A stretch of 64,000 nucleotides of DNA, taken from Novosphingobium ginsenosidimutans (GTDB lineage: Bacteria; Pseudomonadota; Alphaproteobacteria; Sphingomonadales; Sphingomonadaceae). The DNA lies in assembly GCF_007954425.1 (NCBI RefSeq), contig NZ_CP042345.1, positions 1,736,001-1,800,000 on the forward strand, in the 5' to 3' direction. The notes below the pieces were generated by a model. The model was not told the origin of the DNA. It did not search any database and saw only the letters and a program-made list of their open reading frames with translations. The translations under genes were made by a program, and so were the position numbers. Shown here piece by piece: positions 1 through 9,369 of the stretch (position 1 is the stretch's first letter; each line of letters starts with the position of its first letter).

Positions 1-1126
1 CGCTTGGCCGCTTGCCGACCGTGGCGGTCAGCGTCATGCGCTTGCCGTTGCGGATCACTTCGATCGGGATGCGCTTGCCCGGCGCCGTATTGGCGACGAT
101 GAACGACAAGGTGTTGTCCGGCGAGACTTCCTGGCCATCAACCTTGACCACCACGTCACCCGGCTGAAGGCCGGCACTCGCGGCAGCCTGGCCCGGCTGG
201 ACGGTCTGGACCAGTTCACCGCGGTTGCGGGCAAGGCCCAGCGAATCCGCCACGTCTTCGGTCACCGGCACGATCTGGACGCCCAGGTAACCGCGCTCGA
301 TCGCCTGGCCGCGCATCAGCTTGTCGACGATCGGCGAGGCAATATCGGCGGGAATGGCAAAGCCGATCCCAACATTGCCGCCAGTGGGCGAGAAGATCGC
401 ATTGTTGATGCCGATCACGTTGCCCTTCATGTCGAACAGCGGACCGCCGGAGTTGCCGCGGTTGATCGAGGCATCGGTCTGGATGTAGCGGCTGGCACCC
501 GAAGAACGGTGGACCGCCGAAACGATGCCCGAAGTGACCGTGCCGCCCAGACCGAACGGATTGCCAATGGCGATCACCCAGTCACCAACGCGGGCAGCTT
601 CGCTGTTGCCGAACTTGACGAAGGGCAGGGTCTTGCCGGCATCGATCTTGAGCACGGCCAGGTCCGACTGTGCATCGCGGCCGATCAGGCGGGCGGTGTG
701 TTCGCTCCCGTCGCTCAGCGTAACGGTGATCGATTGCACTTCGCCTTGGCCATCGGCGGTGATCACGTGGTTGTTGGTCACTACATAGCCATCGGCAGAG
801 ATGATGAAGCCCGAACCGAGCGACTGGGCTTCGCGCGTCGTGGCCCCGCCGCCGCCGCCGCCGAAGAGGTCTTCGAACGGCGTCCCGGCAAAGGGGTTGC
901 CATTGGCAACGCGGACCCGCTGGCGGGTGGCGATGTTCACCACCGCAGGCTGTAATTGCTGGGTCAGCTCGGCAAAGCTGGCCGGCGCGCCGGCCCGGGG
1001 GACCATGGCTTCCATCCGGGCGGCATCGTTTTGCGCCACCTGGGCCCCGGCGGGAATGCCAGTCAGCACCGAAACGGCCGCACCGCCAACCAGCAGCGCA
1101 CTCGTTACTCCATAGGCGTATCGCAC
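1..1126 (-). CDS. degP: DegP/HtrA (Do) family periplasmic serine protease, C-terminus beyond window
   Basis: Periplasmic trypsin-fold protease and chaperone for misfolded envelope proteins. About 375 residues are visible, starting at a GTG (1124-1126) with an AGGAAG Shine-Dalgarno about 9 bases upstream; no ATG fits. The first 30 residues look like a signal or anchor segment. The triad is readable: His about residue 120 (TNNHV), Asp about 155 (SDLAVLK) and Ser about 226 (RGNSGGPL). A Gly-rich loop with six consecutive Gly lies near residue 90. The first PDZ domain begins near residue 270 (YLGVQIV), and the reading frame runs off the left edge inside or just after it. It lies downstream of hflK-hflC on the same strand with a gap of about 100 bases, a common arrangement for envelope quality control. 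Family assignment is firm; which Do paralogue it is remains open. Confidence 0.95.
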   Translation of the reverse strand, partial: MRYAYGVTSALLVGGAAVSVLTGIPAGAQVAQNDAARMEAMVPRAGAPASFAELTQQLQPAVVNIATRQRVRVANGNPFAGTPFEDLFGGGGGGATTREAQSLGSGFIISADGYVVTNNHVITADGQGEVQSITVTLSDGSEHTARLIGRDAQSDLAVLKIDAGKTLPFVKFGNSEAARVGDWVIAIGNPFGLGGTVTSGIVSAVHRSSGASRYIQTDASINRGNSGGPLFDMKGNVIGINNAIFSPTGGNVGIGFAIPADIASPIVDKLMRGQAIERGYLGVQIVPVTEDVADSLGLARNRGELVQTVQPGQAAASAGLQPGDVVVKVDGQEVSPDNTLSFIVANTAPGKRIPIEVIRNGKRMTLTATVGKRPS

Positions 1127-1228
1127 GTGTTGAGCTTCCTCTTCAAAATCGTCTCACCCGGCAAGGGGCGCACCGTGGATTCAATCTGCGCCGCCTGAAC
1201 GGGAATTGAATGATTCCACCAACGTCAT

Positions 1229-2077
1229 TCAGCGCCCTTTGAACTGCCGCAGGTATTCGTTGTCGGGCGACAGGATAATCGTGCTGCTGCCCTTGTTGGC
1301 CTGGTTGGCGAAGGTCGCGTCATAGCTCTTCATCGCGCGGTAGAAGTCATAGAAAGCTGGATCCTTGCCGAATGCGGCGGCGTAGATCTGGGTCGCGCGG
1401 GCCTCGGCTTCCGACGTGATCAGCTGGGCCTGCTTCTGGCCCTGGGCCTGAATCGTGGTCGCTTCCTGCTCGCGCGCGGCCTGCATCCGGGCAAAGGCGG
1501 ATTCGAGTGCGCCGGCCGGCAGGTCAGCCCGCTGGATCCGCACGTCGATCACCTGGGCGCCATATTCACGCGCCTGCTTGTCCAGATTTTCCTTGATCCG
1601 GATCATCGCTGCGCCGCGTTCGGCATTGAGCAGCGACTGGAAGGTGCGCTTGCCCAATTCCTGGCGCAGGACCGAGGTCATGATTGGCTGGAGCTGGCTC
1701 ATGACCCGGTCGGTCGAACCGGCGGTCTTCACCATCTTGACCGGATCGATCACGCGGAAGCGGGCATAGGCTGTTACTTCGAGCCGGAGCTGGTCGGTCG
1801 AAAGCACGGTCTGCCGCTCCATCGGGAACGAGAGCAGACGCTTGTCGATCCAGACGAGCTGTTCGACAAAGGGGATGCGCCAGCTGATCCCGGCACCGGT
1901 GCTGCCAAACTCCTGGTTGGGCTTGAAGGCGTTGATCTTGCGGACCGGTTCACCCAGCCGCACCACCACCACCTGCTGGGTTTCGGGCACGATCACGACC
2001 GAAGACATTGCCACCAGCACGGCAGCGATGCCGGCAAGGACCAGCGCCTTGTTGCGTTGCCACAGGTCGGTCAGCAT
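1229..2077 (-). CDS. hflC: HflC, SPFH-domain subunit of the FtsH-modulating HflKC complex
   Basis: Membrane-anchored SPFH/prohibitin-family protein that, with HflK, forms a large complex around the FtsH protease and modulates its activity. It has 282 residues, with one N-terminal membrane segment (about residues 12-30) followed by a periplasmic SPFH domain and a coiled region rich in Ala, Glu and Gln (QAAREQEATTIQAQGQ). I chose ATG 2077 because GGGAGG then lies about 6 bases upstream. The preceding GTG (2080) is also in frame but sits too close to that site. The start overlaps the hflK stop (TGATG), so the two are translationally coupled. Confidence 0.95.
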   Translation of the reverse strand: MLTDLWQRNKALVLAGIAAVLVAMSSVVIVPETQQVVVVRLGEPVRKINAFKPNQEFGSTGAGISWRIPFVEQLVWIDKRLLSFPMERQTVLSTDQLRLEVTAYARFRVIDPVKMVKTAGSTDRVMSQLQPIMTSVLRQELGKRTFQSLLNAERGAAMIRIKENLDKQAREYGAQVIDVRIQRADLPAGALESAFARMQAAREQEATTIQAQGQKQAQLITSEAEARATQIYAAAFGKDPAFYDFYRAMKSYDATFANQANKGSSTIILSPDNEYLRQFKGR

Positions 2078-3231
2078 CACTGGCCTCCCGCAGCAGGCGC
2101 TTCCTGCGCGCGGCGGCGCAGTTCGGGCAGGGGCAGGTAAGGCGTTACGCCATTGGCTTCGACCACGACCTTGTCATTGGCAGACAGCACGCGTTCCATT
2201 GTTTCGTAATACATCCGCCGCTTGGTCACCTCGGGGGCCAGCTTGTATTCGGCATAGACTTTGTCAAAGGCTGCGGCTTCGCCCTCGGCGCGGGCCAGGG
2301 TCTGCTGCGCCCAGGCCTGGGCGTTGTTCTTGTCACGCTCGGCCAGCTGCTGGGCAACGTTGACCTTCTGGAAGGCGTCGGCAACCTTTTCGGGCGGGTC
2401 GGCCTTCTTGATATCGACCCCGATCACGTTGACCCCGGCACGGTAGGCATCAAGGATGTCCTGCATCCGCCGGCGGGTGTTGGCTTCAAGCTGACCGCGG
2501 CCGGTGCCATCCCAAACGGCCTTCAACGGCACTTCGGCCACCGAGAGGCGCATGGCGGCCTCGGCCACGTCGCGGACGGTGTTCTGCGGATCGGTTGAAG
2601 CGAAAGTGAACTGCTCCAGGTTCTTGATGTTCCAGCGCACCTGGTACGAAAGGTCGATCAGGTTCTGGTCGCTGGTCAGCACCAGATTCTCACCCTCGCC
2701 CTCAGGGATCACGTCATTGGTGACCGAGGTGACATCGCGGGTCTGGACCGTCTGGAACGGCCACGGGAAGGTGAAGTTCACGCCCGAACCAATCGTGTGG
2801 CTGTACTTGCCAAAGGTCGTGACGATCCCCTGCTCCTTGGGGCTGAGCTGGTGGGTAGAGCTGCTGAACAGCCACAGTAGCGCGATGCTGCCCGCGACCA
2901 GGGGCCACCAGCTCTTGCCGTTGGCGCGCGGCGGGAGCGAGGGGAAGCCGCCGCCGCCGCCACCGCCACCGGGTCCCTTGCGCTTGGAACGGAAGATATC
3001 CTCGATATTGGGCGAGCGGCGTTCCCCGCCGGTGTAATCGTCTGGCTTGAGCCACGGGTTGCGCGGTCCCGGCGTGCCGGCGGGATCGCCGCCTGGCGCA
3101 CCATCGCCCGGCGGGGGCGCGGGCGGCTCATCGCCTCCGCTGCCGCCAGCATTGTTTCCGTTGCCCCACGGGCTCTTGCGCCCTGCCATGGCCAGCCACT
3201 GGCCCGGCCTGAAACTGCCAATTCCACTCAT
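2077..3231 (-). CDS. hflK: HflK, SPFH-domain partner of HflC
   Basis: Integral membrane partner of HflC in the FtsH-regulatory complex. About 384 residues. The N-terminal third is a cytoplasmic Gly/Pro/Asp-rich tail with eight consecutive Gly, then one membrane helix (WWPLVAGSIALLWLF) and the SPFH domain (PKEQGIVTTFGKY onward), ending in an Ala/Gln-rich helical region. The start is uncertain: ATG 3231 has GAGG only 3 bases away, while ATG 3189 (giving MAGRKSPWGNGNN, which looks like a typical HflK N-terminus) has no clear ribosome site. The open frame continues far upstream antisense to the mrp gene, but that part has no protein-like character. hflK is transcribed divergently from mrp across about 93 bases. 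Confidence 0.93.
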   Translation of the reverse strand: MSGIGSFRPGQWLAMAGRKSPWGNGNNAGGSGGDEPPAPPPGDGAPGGDPAGTPGPRNPWLKPDDYTGGERRSPNIEDIFRSKRKGPGGGGGGGGFPSLPPRANGKSWWPLVAGSIALLWLFSSSTHQLSPKEQGIVTTFGKYSHTIGSGVNFTFPWPFQTVQTRDVTSVTNDVIPEGEGENLVLTSDQNLIDLSYQVRWNIKNLEQFTFASTDPQNTVRDVAEAAMRLSVAEVPLKAVWDGTGRGQLEANTRRRMQDILDAYRAGVNVIGVDIKKADPPEKVADAFQKVNVAQQLAERDKNNAQAWAQQTLARAEGEAAAFDKVYAEYKLAPEVTKRRMYYETMERVLSANDKVVVEANGVTPYLPLPELRRRAQEAPAAGGQ

Positions 3232-3324
3232 GGACCTCGTTATAGGAAGTGCTGGACCAAAAAACAGGGTCTCGCTGCGCTTTTTCCTTGCTAGGGGGCT
3301 GGTCGAAGCAAACGGAGCCCTATC

Positions 3325-4287
3325 TTGAGCGATAATGATGCCTTGAAGTCCCTGTTGCCCCCGCTCGCCCAGGCCCGGCTGCAGTCTTTGCGGCTGGCCG
3401 ATGGCACCGCGACAGTGATCCTCGACGCCAGCGGATTCGACGGGATCGAGCGAGACCGACTGGAAGCGGCAATCAAGGAAGCGCTTGCTGCCGCGCCGGG
3501 GGTGAGCGAAGTGCGTGTGGCGATGATGGCGGACAAGCCGCGGCGCCGGATCATCGCGGTCGGCTCGGGCAAGGGCGGCGTCGGCAAGTCGACCGTTTCG
3601 GCCAACCTCGCGGTCGCCCTGGCCCGGCTCGGGCGCAAGGTCGGACTGGTCGATGCCGACATCTACGGGCCTTCCCAGCCGCGCCTGCTGGGGACTGAGG
3701 GCAAACGCCCCGATGCCCGCGAAAAGCAGCTGATCCCGGTACCGACCGCATTCGGGCTTGGGGTCCTCTCGATGGGCAACCTGATCGAACCCGGCAAGGC
3801 GATTGCCTGGCGTGGGCCGATGGCGGGCAATGCCCTGGGCCAGCTGGTCGATGCCGATTGGGGCGCGGCCGAGATTCTGGTGGTCGATCTGCCGCCCGGC
3901 ACCGGCGATGTGCAGCTGACCATGCTTCAGCGCCACAAGCCCGCCGGCGCCGTGATCGTTTCGACCCCGCAGGACCTGGCGCTGATCGACGCAACCCGGG
4001 CGATGCAACTGTTTGAGGCCGGCCAGGTCCCGGTCATCGGGCTGGTCGAGAACATGGCCGGCTATGTCTGCCCACATTGCGGCGAGGTATCCGATCCGTT
4101 CGGCCGGGGCGGGGCCGAGGCTGAGGCGGCGCGGCTCGGTCACGCCTTCCTGGGCCGCATCCCGCTCGATATGATGATCCGCCAGGCAAGTGATGCCGGC
4201 GTACCGCCTGCGGCCGGCGATGGTCCGCAGGCCGAAGCCTTCCTCGCGCTGGCCCGGCGCGTCGCGACCTGGCTGGACAACAGCTGA
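3325..4287 (+). CDS. mrp: Mrp/ApbC family P-loop ATPase, iron-sulfur cluster carrier
   Basis: Cytosolic MinD-fold ATPase that binds and transfers Fe-S clusters to apoproteins. 320 residues, starting at TTG 3325 with GGAG 7 bases upstream. A short N-terminal MIP18/DUF59-like region (residues 1-70) precedes the deviant Walker [12 protein letters not shown] at about residue 77, then [10 protein letters not shown] and the DLPPGTGD motif. A C-x2-C pair (YVCPHCGE, about residue 250) is the expected cluster-binding site at the dimer interface. The stop overlaps the ATG of the next gene by one base, so it is probably co-translated with the molybdenum hydroxylase subunit, itself a member of a cofactor-rich enzyme family. 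Confidence 0.95.
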   Translation: MSDNDALKSLLPPLAQARLQSLRLADGTATVILDASGFDGIERDRLEAAIKEALAAAPGVSEVRVAMMADKPRRRIIAVGSGKGGVGKSTVSANLAVALARLGRKVGLVDADIYGPSQPRLLGTEGKRPDAREKQLIPVPTAFGLGVLSMGNLIEPGKAIAWRGPMAGNALGQLVDADWGAAEILVVDLPPGTGDVQLTMLQRHKPAGAVIVSTPQDLALIDATRAMQLFEAGQVPVIGLVENMAGYVCPHCGEVSDPFGRGGAEAEAARLGHAFLGRIPLDMMIRQASDAGVPPAAGDGPQAEAFLALARRVATWLDNS

Positions 4288-6551
4288 TGCAGCTCTCGCG
4301 GCGGGGCATTCTGATCGGAACCGGCACGGCCGGCGGCCTGCTGGTCGCCTGGGCGCTGCTGCCGCGCCGCTTCGATCCGCCGCTGGCCGCAGGCGAGGGC
4401 GAGCACACCTTCAATGCCTGGCTCAGGATCGGCCAGGATGGCGTGGTCACGGTGGCTGTGCCCGATCTGGAGATGGGGCAGGGCATTTCGACGCTGATCG
4501 CGCAGATCGTTGCGGTTGAGCTGGGCGCAGACTGGCGCCAGATCGCGGTCGAGCCGGCGCCGGTCAGCGGCGCCTATGCCAATGCACCGCTCGCCGCCGC
4601 ATGGCGCAGCCTGTGGATGCCGCTCGCCCCGGACCTGGCCGCAGGCGAGGATAGCGTGCTGGCGAAGCGGTTTGGCGAGCGTGAGGCCTTCATGGTCACC
4701 GCCGATGGCTCCAGCCTCGCCGCGCACGAAGCTGCTGCCCGCGCGGCTGCCGCAGCGGCCCGCGCGATGTTGACCATGGCCGCGGCCGAGCGCTGGGACG
4801 TGGCCTGGGAAGAGTGCGAGGCGCAGGGCGGCTTCGTGACCCACGGCAAGCAGAAGGCCAGCTTTGCCGAGCTGGTGGAAGAGGCAACCGGCTTTGATCC
4901 GCCCGATCCGCCGGTGCTGCGTCCGGCTGCGGCGGCAGAGCGCGCGGTCGATCAGCCCGAAGGCGCTCGCCCCGCTTTCCCCCGGCTCGACCTGCCAGCC
5001 AAGGTCGATGGCGGCTATATCTTTGCTGGCGACGTTCGCTTGCCCGACATGGTCTTTGCCGCGATCCGCCACGCACCTTTGGGCGAGGCCAAGTTAGGCA
5101 CTTATGCTGCAAAAAATGCTGCAGGCGTGAAAGGCATGCTGCGGCTAGTTGAAGGGCCGGATTGGCTGGCTGCGGTGGCGCGTGACTGGTGGTCGGCTGA
5201 ACGCGCTTTGACGCTGATTGCGCCCAATTTTGCTGCGCAGCAAAAATCCGATAGCGCCGCGATCGAAAGGCTGCTCGGCGAAGCGCTGCGGACCGGCGAT
5301 GGCAGCATCATTGCCGAGAACGGCGATGCCGCCATGCTGCACGCGCCGTTTGATCATGCGCGGCTCTATCGCATCGCCCCAGCGCTCCACGCCCCGCTCG
5401 AAACTGCGAGCGCGACGGCACGCATCAGCGATGACAAGATCGAGCTGTGGATCGCCAGCCAGGCGCCGCAGGCAACCCGCAAGGCGGTGGCAGACGCGCT
5501 CGGACGCGCGCTTGATCAGGTGGTGCTTTACCCGGCGCCAGCCGGGGGCAGCTTCGATGCCCGGCTCGATACGCCGCATGCAGTCGAAGCTGCGATCATC
5601 GCCCGCGAGGTGGGCAAGCCGGTGCAACTGACCTGGTCACGCTGGCAGGAAGCGGTGCGCGACCTGCCTCGGGCTCCAGCCCAGGCAGCGCTGGTGGCCA
5701 AGACCGCGCAGGACGGGTCGCTGGCTGCGCTCAAGGTTCGGGTTGCCATGCCGGCGACCACGGCCGAGTTCGGCGCGCGGCTGTTCGAGGGCGCCGATCC
5801 GCTGGCCGCCCGCGCCGCGCAAGATCGGGCCGACCCGCTGGCGATGGCCGGCTGCATTCCGCCCTACACTATCCCGCACCTGGTGGTGGAGCATGTGCCG
5901 GTTGCCCTGCCGCTTTCGACCGGGCGACTGCGTGGCAACGCCGCTGCGCTCGGCTGTTTCCTGATCGAGACTTTCGTCGATGAATTGGCGGCGCGCTCGG
6001 GCCGCGAAGGGCTGTCCTATCGCATGGCTATGCTTGGGCAGGACATTCGCCTTGCCACCTGCCTGCAACGCGCCGCGACGCTCGCCGAATGGAGTGGCGG
6101 GCGCGGTGGCTCGGGTCAGGGTCTGGCCTGCCACCGCATGATGCTGAATGACCGTGCCGGCCGGATCGCGCTGGTCGCCTCGGCCCGTCGCGACGAGCGC
6201 GGGATCCGGGTCGACAAGCTGACTGCCGTACTGGACATCGGCCGGGTGGTGAACCTCGACATTGCCCGCCAGCAGGTGGAGGGCGGGCTGCTGTTCGGTC
6301 TGGGCCTGGTGCGGGGGCAGACCACGGCCTATGCCGATGGCCTACCGCTGTCCGGTCGGCTAAGCCAGCTAGGCCTGCCGCTGCTGGCCGATTGCCCGGA
6401 GATCGACGTGGAATTCATGGAAGGCAATGCACCGCCCTTCGATCCGGGCGAGCTGGGCGTGGCCGTGGCCGCCCCGGCAATCGCCAATGCGCTCTTTTCG
6501 GCGGGCAATACCCGCGCCCATGCCTTGCCGCTTACCGGGGAATTCGGATGA
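4287..6551 (+). CDS. Molybdopterin-binding subunit of a xanthine dehydrogenase/aldehyde oxidase family enzyme (IorB-like), Tat-exported
   Basis: Large subunit of a molybdenum hydroxylase that would oxidise an aldehyde or N-heterocycle; the substrate cannot be told. 754 residues. The N-terminus carries a twin-arginine-like signal (LSRRGILIG followed by a hydrophobic stretch), as in isoquinoline 1-oxidoreductase beta-type subunits. Near the C-terminus, PGELGVAVAAPAIANA matches the conserved motif holding the catalytic Glu. The ATG overlaps the mrp stop by one base, and its own TGA overlaps the hemH ATG. Members of this family normally need a small [2Fe-2S] subunit; none is encoded beside it here, so the partner must be elsewhere or absent. 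Family call is good, substrate unknown. Confidence 0.85.
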   Translation: MQLSRRGILIGTGTAGGLLVAWALLPRRFDPPLAAGEGEHTFNAWLRIGQDGVVTVAVPDLEMGQGISTLIAQIVAVELGADWRQIAVEPAPVSGAYANAPLAAAWRSLWMPLAPDLAAGEDSVLAKRFGEREAFMVTADGSSLAAHEAAARAAAAAARAMLTMAAAERWDVAWEECEAQGGFVTHGKQKASFAELVEEATGFDPPDPPVLRPAAAAERAVDQPEGARPAFPRLDLPAKVDGGYIFAGDVRLPDMVFAAIRHAPLGEAKLGTYAAKNAAGVKGMLRLVEGPDWLAAVARDWWSAERALTLIAPNFAAQQKSDSAAIERLLGEALRTGDGSIIAENGDAAMLHAPFDHARLYRIAPALHAPLETASATARISDDKIELWIASQAPQATRKAVADALGRALDQVVLYPAPAGGSFDARLDTPHAVEAAIIAREVGKPVQLTWSRWQEAVRDLPRAPAQAALVAKTAQDGSLAALKVRVAMPATTAEFGARLFEGADPLAARAAQDRADPLAMAGCIPPYTIPHLVVEHVPVALPLSTGRLRGNAAALGCFLIETFVDELAARSGREGLSYRMAMLGQDIRLATCLQRAATLAEWSGGRGGSGQGLACHRMMLNDRAGRIALVASARRDERGIRVDKLTAVLDIGRVVNLDIARQQVEGGLLFGLGLVRGQTTAYADGLPLSGRLSQLGLPLLADCPEIDVEFMEGNAPPFDPGELGVAVAAPAIANALFSAGNTRAHALPLTGEFG

Positions 6552-7561
6552 ACCTGCCTGCCGGCCACCCTTTTGTTATCGCACCGCGCGTCGGCGTGCT
6601 GCTGGTCAACCTGGGCACGCCCGATGCACCCACGCCCAAGGCGGTGCGGCGCTACCTCAAGGAATTCCTGTCCGATCCGCGCGTGGTCGAGATTCCCAAG
6701 CTGGTCTGGTGGCCAATCCTCAACGGCCTCATTCTCAATGTCCGGCCCAAGCAATCGGCCCATGCCTATGCCCAGGTCTGGGGCCCGGATGGCTCGCCGC
6801 TGGCGACGATTACCAAGGCTCAGGCCGAAGGGCTGCAGACGCAGTTGGGTAATGGGATCATGGTCCGCTGGGCCATGCGTTATGGCAATCCGGCGATGGG
6901 GCCCGTGCTGGCCGAGATGAAAGCGGCGGGCTGCGAGCGGATCCTGGTTGCGCCGCTCTATCCGCAGTACTCGGCCGCCACGACCGCCACTGCGATCGAC
7001 GAACTGGGCCGGCAGCTGACCGCAATGCGCTGGCAGCCCAGCACCCGCACCCTGCCGCCCTATTACGACGATCCGCTCCATGTAGCCGCGCTGCGCGATG
7101 ATCTGGCCCGGCAGCTGCGGGCCTTGCCCTTCGTGCCCGAAGTGCTGCTGCTGTCATTCCACGGCATGCCCGAACGCACGCTGCACATGGGCGATCCCTA
7201 CCACTGCCAGTGCCGCAAGACCGCGCGGCTGGTCGGCGAGGCGCTGGCGGCGGACTTCCCCGGCCTGCGGATCGAGACCAGCTTCCAGTCGCGCTTTGGC
7301 CGCGCCAAGTGGCTGGAGCCCTATACCGAAGACACGCTTACGGCGCTGGCCAAGGGCGGGGTCACGCGGCTCGCCATCGCGGCACCGGGTTTCTCGGCCG
7401 ACTGCCTAGAAACGCGCGAGGAACTGGCGATCCGCGGACGCGAGGTGTTCGAGGAAGCCGGGGGGCTTGAATTTGCCGCGCTCGATTGCCTTAATACATC
7501 GGATGCGGGGATGGCCATGCTCGAGGCGCTGGTGCGGCGCGAGCTTGGGGGATGGATTTAA
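6548..7561 (+). CDS. hemH: Ferrochelatase
   Basis: Inserts Fe2+ into protoporphyrin IX, the last step of protoheme synthesis. 337 residues. The start is the ATG at 6548, which overlaps the preceding TGA (ATGA), so MNLPAGHPF is the N-terminus; a longer upstream frame overlaps the previous gene and is rejected. Typical motifs are present: VLLVNLGTPDAP at the start, the catalytic His in LLSFHGMPERT (about residue 200), YHCQCRKTARLV and the acidic APGFSADCLETREEL (about 280-295). It lies between a molybdenum hydroxylase subunit and a cytochrome P450; heme supply beside a heme enzyme may be coincidental. Confidence 0.96.
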   Translation: MNLPAGHPFVIAPRVGVLLVNLGTPDAPTPKAVRRYLKEFLSDPRVVEIPKLVWWPILNGLILNVRPKQSAHAYAQVWGPDGSPLATITKAQAEGLQTQLGNGIMVRWAMRYGNPAMGPVLAEMKAAGCERILVAPLYPQYSAATTATAIDELGRQLTAMRWQPSTRTLPPYYDDPLHVAALRDDLARQLRALPFVPEVLLLSFHGMPERTLHMGDPYHCQCRKTARLVGEALAADFPGLRIETSFQSRFGRAKWLEPYTEDTLTALAKGGVTRLAIAAPGFSADCLETREELAIRGREVFEEAGGLEFAALDCLNTSDAGMAMLEALVRRELGGWI

Positions 7562-7609
7562 TCGTTCGATTAAGTTACATCGCTGTCAGTAACGCCAAGA
7601 GGACCCCCA

Positions 7610-8986
7610 ATGGCCACGCTTGCCCCTGATGCCCCCAAGTTCACCCACTGGAACCAGTCCCAGCCCAAGGACGCGCTGGCCCACATTCCCGGTGAGGATG
7701 GCTGGCCAATCCTAGGGAATACGCTGCAACTGCTGGCCGACCCATCTGGCTTCGGCAATCGGATGCGCGCCAAATATGGCGATATCTATCGCAACAACAG
7801 CTTCGGCCGGCGCGGTGTTGTCATGTTCGGCGCTGATGCCAACGAGCTGGTGCTGTTCGATCGCGACAAGATTTTCTCGTCCGAACAGGGCTGGGGGCCG
7901 GTGCTGGACCTGCTGTTCCCGCGCGGGCTGATGCTGCTCGATTTCGATCACCACCGCGCCGATCGCCGCGCGCTGTCGATCGCCTTCAAACCCGGGCCGA
8001 TGCGGCACTATTCGGGCGCGCTCAACGCCGGGATTTCCGCCCGGGCCGAGGAATGGCGCGGGCAGTCGATCCTGTTCTATCCGGCAATCAAGCAGCTGAC
8101 GCTCGATCTCGCGGCGGACAGCTTCCTGGGCGTGCCGCTGGGTCCCGAAGCCGATGCGATCAATAAGGCCTTTGTCGACATGGTCCAGGCCTCGATCGGC
8201 GTGGTCCGCAAGCCGCTGCCGTTCACGGCGATGGGCCGCGGCGTCGCGGGGCGCAAGTTCCTGCTCGATTACTTCACCCGCGAAACGCTGAAGCGGCGTG
8301 AGGCGGGCGGCGGGCAGGACATGTTCAGCCAGTTCGCCACCGCCACGCGCGAGGACGGATCGCTGTTGCCGGTCGACGAGGTGGTCGATCACATGATCTT
8401 CCTGATGATGGCAGCGCATGACACGATCACCAGCTCGGCCACTTCGCTGGTCTGGCTGCTGGCCAAGAATCCCGAATGGCAGGACAAGCTGCGCGCCGAA
8501 ATCCTGGCTGTCACCGGGGGAGAAGGACGGCCACTGTCCTATGACGATCTTGGCAAGCTTGAGCTGACCGAGATGGCCTTCAAGGAAGCGTTGCGGCTGA
8601 TCCCGCCCGTCCCTTCATTGCCGCGCCGCGCGCTCAAGGATTTCACGTTCAAGGGCGTGCGTGTGCCCGCTGGTACCCCCGTCGGCATCAGTCCGGCGGC
8701 GGTGCACATGGAAGAAGAACACTGGCCCGAACCGACGAAGTTCGATCCGCTGCGCTTCACCCCCGAACAGGTAGCGGGGCGCCACAAGTACGCCTGGGTC
8801 CCGTTCGGCGGCGGGGCGCACATGTGTCTGGGGCTGCACTTTGCCTATATGCAGGTGAAGATCCTGCTGGCCCACCTGCTGAGCCGCTACCAGATCGAGA
8901 TCGCGCCGGGTTACGCGCCGGAGTGGCAGCCTTGGCCAATTCCCAAGCCCAAGGACGGTCTGAAAGTCACGTTCAAGCCGCTTTAG
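7610..8986 (+). CDS. Cytochrome P450
   Basis: Heme-thiolate monooxygenase, 458 residues, soluble with no membrane anchor. Visible hallmarks are the I-helix AAHDTITSS (about residue 268), the K-helix E-x-x-R in KEALRL (about 325), the PERF-like DPLRFTPE and the heme-binding loop FGGGAHMCLG with the Cys ligand near residue 406. AAGAGG lies about 10 bases upstream of the ATG. It starts 48 bases after hemH and ends convergently on cueR, their stop codons overlapping. No ferredoxin or reductase gene is adjacent. The substrate is unknown and I do not assign a CYP family. Confidence 0.93.
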   Translation: MATLAPDAPKFTHWNQSQPKDALAHIPGEDGWPILGNTLQLLADPSGFGNRMRAKYGDIYRNNSFGRRGVVMFGADANELVLFDRDKIFSSEQGWGPVLDLLFPRGLMLLDFDHHRADRRALSIAFKPGPMRHYSGALNAGISARAEEWRGQSILFYPAIKQLTLDLAADSFLGVPLGPEADAINKAFVDMVQASIGVVRKPLPFTAMGRGVAGRKFLLDYFTRETLKRREAGGGQDMFSQFATATREDGSLLPVDEVVDHMIFLMMAAHDTITSSATSLVWLLAKNPEWQDKLRAEILAVTGGEGRPLSYDDLGKLELTEMAFKEALRLIPPVPSLPRRALKDFTFKGVRVPAGTPVGISPAAVHMEEEHWPEPTKFDPLRFTPEQVAGRHKYAWVPFGGGAHMCLGLHFAYMQVKILLAHLLSRYQIEIAPGYAPEWQPWPIPKPKDGLKVTFKPL

Positions 8987-9369
8987 TCCTCCAGCCGCTG
9001 GAGGATAGGGCAGTCCGGGCGATCATCGCCATGGCATTGCCGCGCGAGGTCCAGCAAGGTCTGGCGCATCGCCTCCAGCGCCTGGGCCTTGCGGCCAAGC
9101 TCTTCGGCATGGGCCAGCGCCAGGCTGCGCACCTCGCTGCTGGCGCGGTCCTGGTCGGACCATAGGGCCAGCAGCTTCGCGATCTCGCTGATCGCAAAGC
9201 CCAGATCGCGGGCATTGGCGATGAAGCGCAGGCGGTGAACATCGGCCTCGCTATAATCGCGATAGCCGCTGTCACGCCGCGCCGCACCCGGGATCAGCCC
9301 GATCTGCTCGTAGTGGCGGATCATGCGCTGAGAGACGCCGCTGGCGCGGGATGCTGCACCGATGTTCAC
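8983..9369 (-). CDS. cueR: CueR, Cu(I)-responsive MerR-family transcriptional activator
   Basis: Copper sensor that activates copper-export promoters by distorting a 19-bp spacer. 128 residues: N-terminal winged helix ([23 protein letters not shown]), a dimerisation helix, and the C-terminal metal loop CHGDDRPDC, whose Cys-x7-Cys spacing is that of CueR-type Cu/Ag sensors. The GTG start overlaps the copA stop by four bases (GTGA), so cueR is the second gene of the copA operon. The operator upstream of copA at 11741-11771 fits autoregulation. The stop overlaps that of the convergent P450 gene. Confidence 0.93.
   Translation of the reverse strand: MNIGAASRASGVSQRMIRHYEQIGLIPGAARRDSGYRDYSEADVHRLRFIANARDLGFAISEIAKLLALWSDQDRASSEVRSLALAHAEELGRKAQALEAMRQTLLDLARQCHGDDRPDCPILQRLED

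Noticed and set aside
1127..1228. EcfG-type promoter upstream of degP (GGAAT...CGTT)
   Set aside because: The spacing between the two elements is about 11 bases rather than 16-17.
3232..4143. Long minus-strand open frame upstream of hflK
   Set aside because: It is antisense to mrp, whose motifs are certain. The extension has no conserved character and arises from the GC-rich codon pattern.
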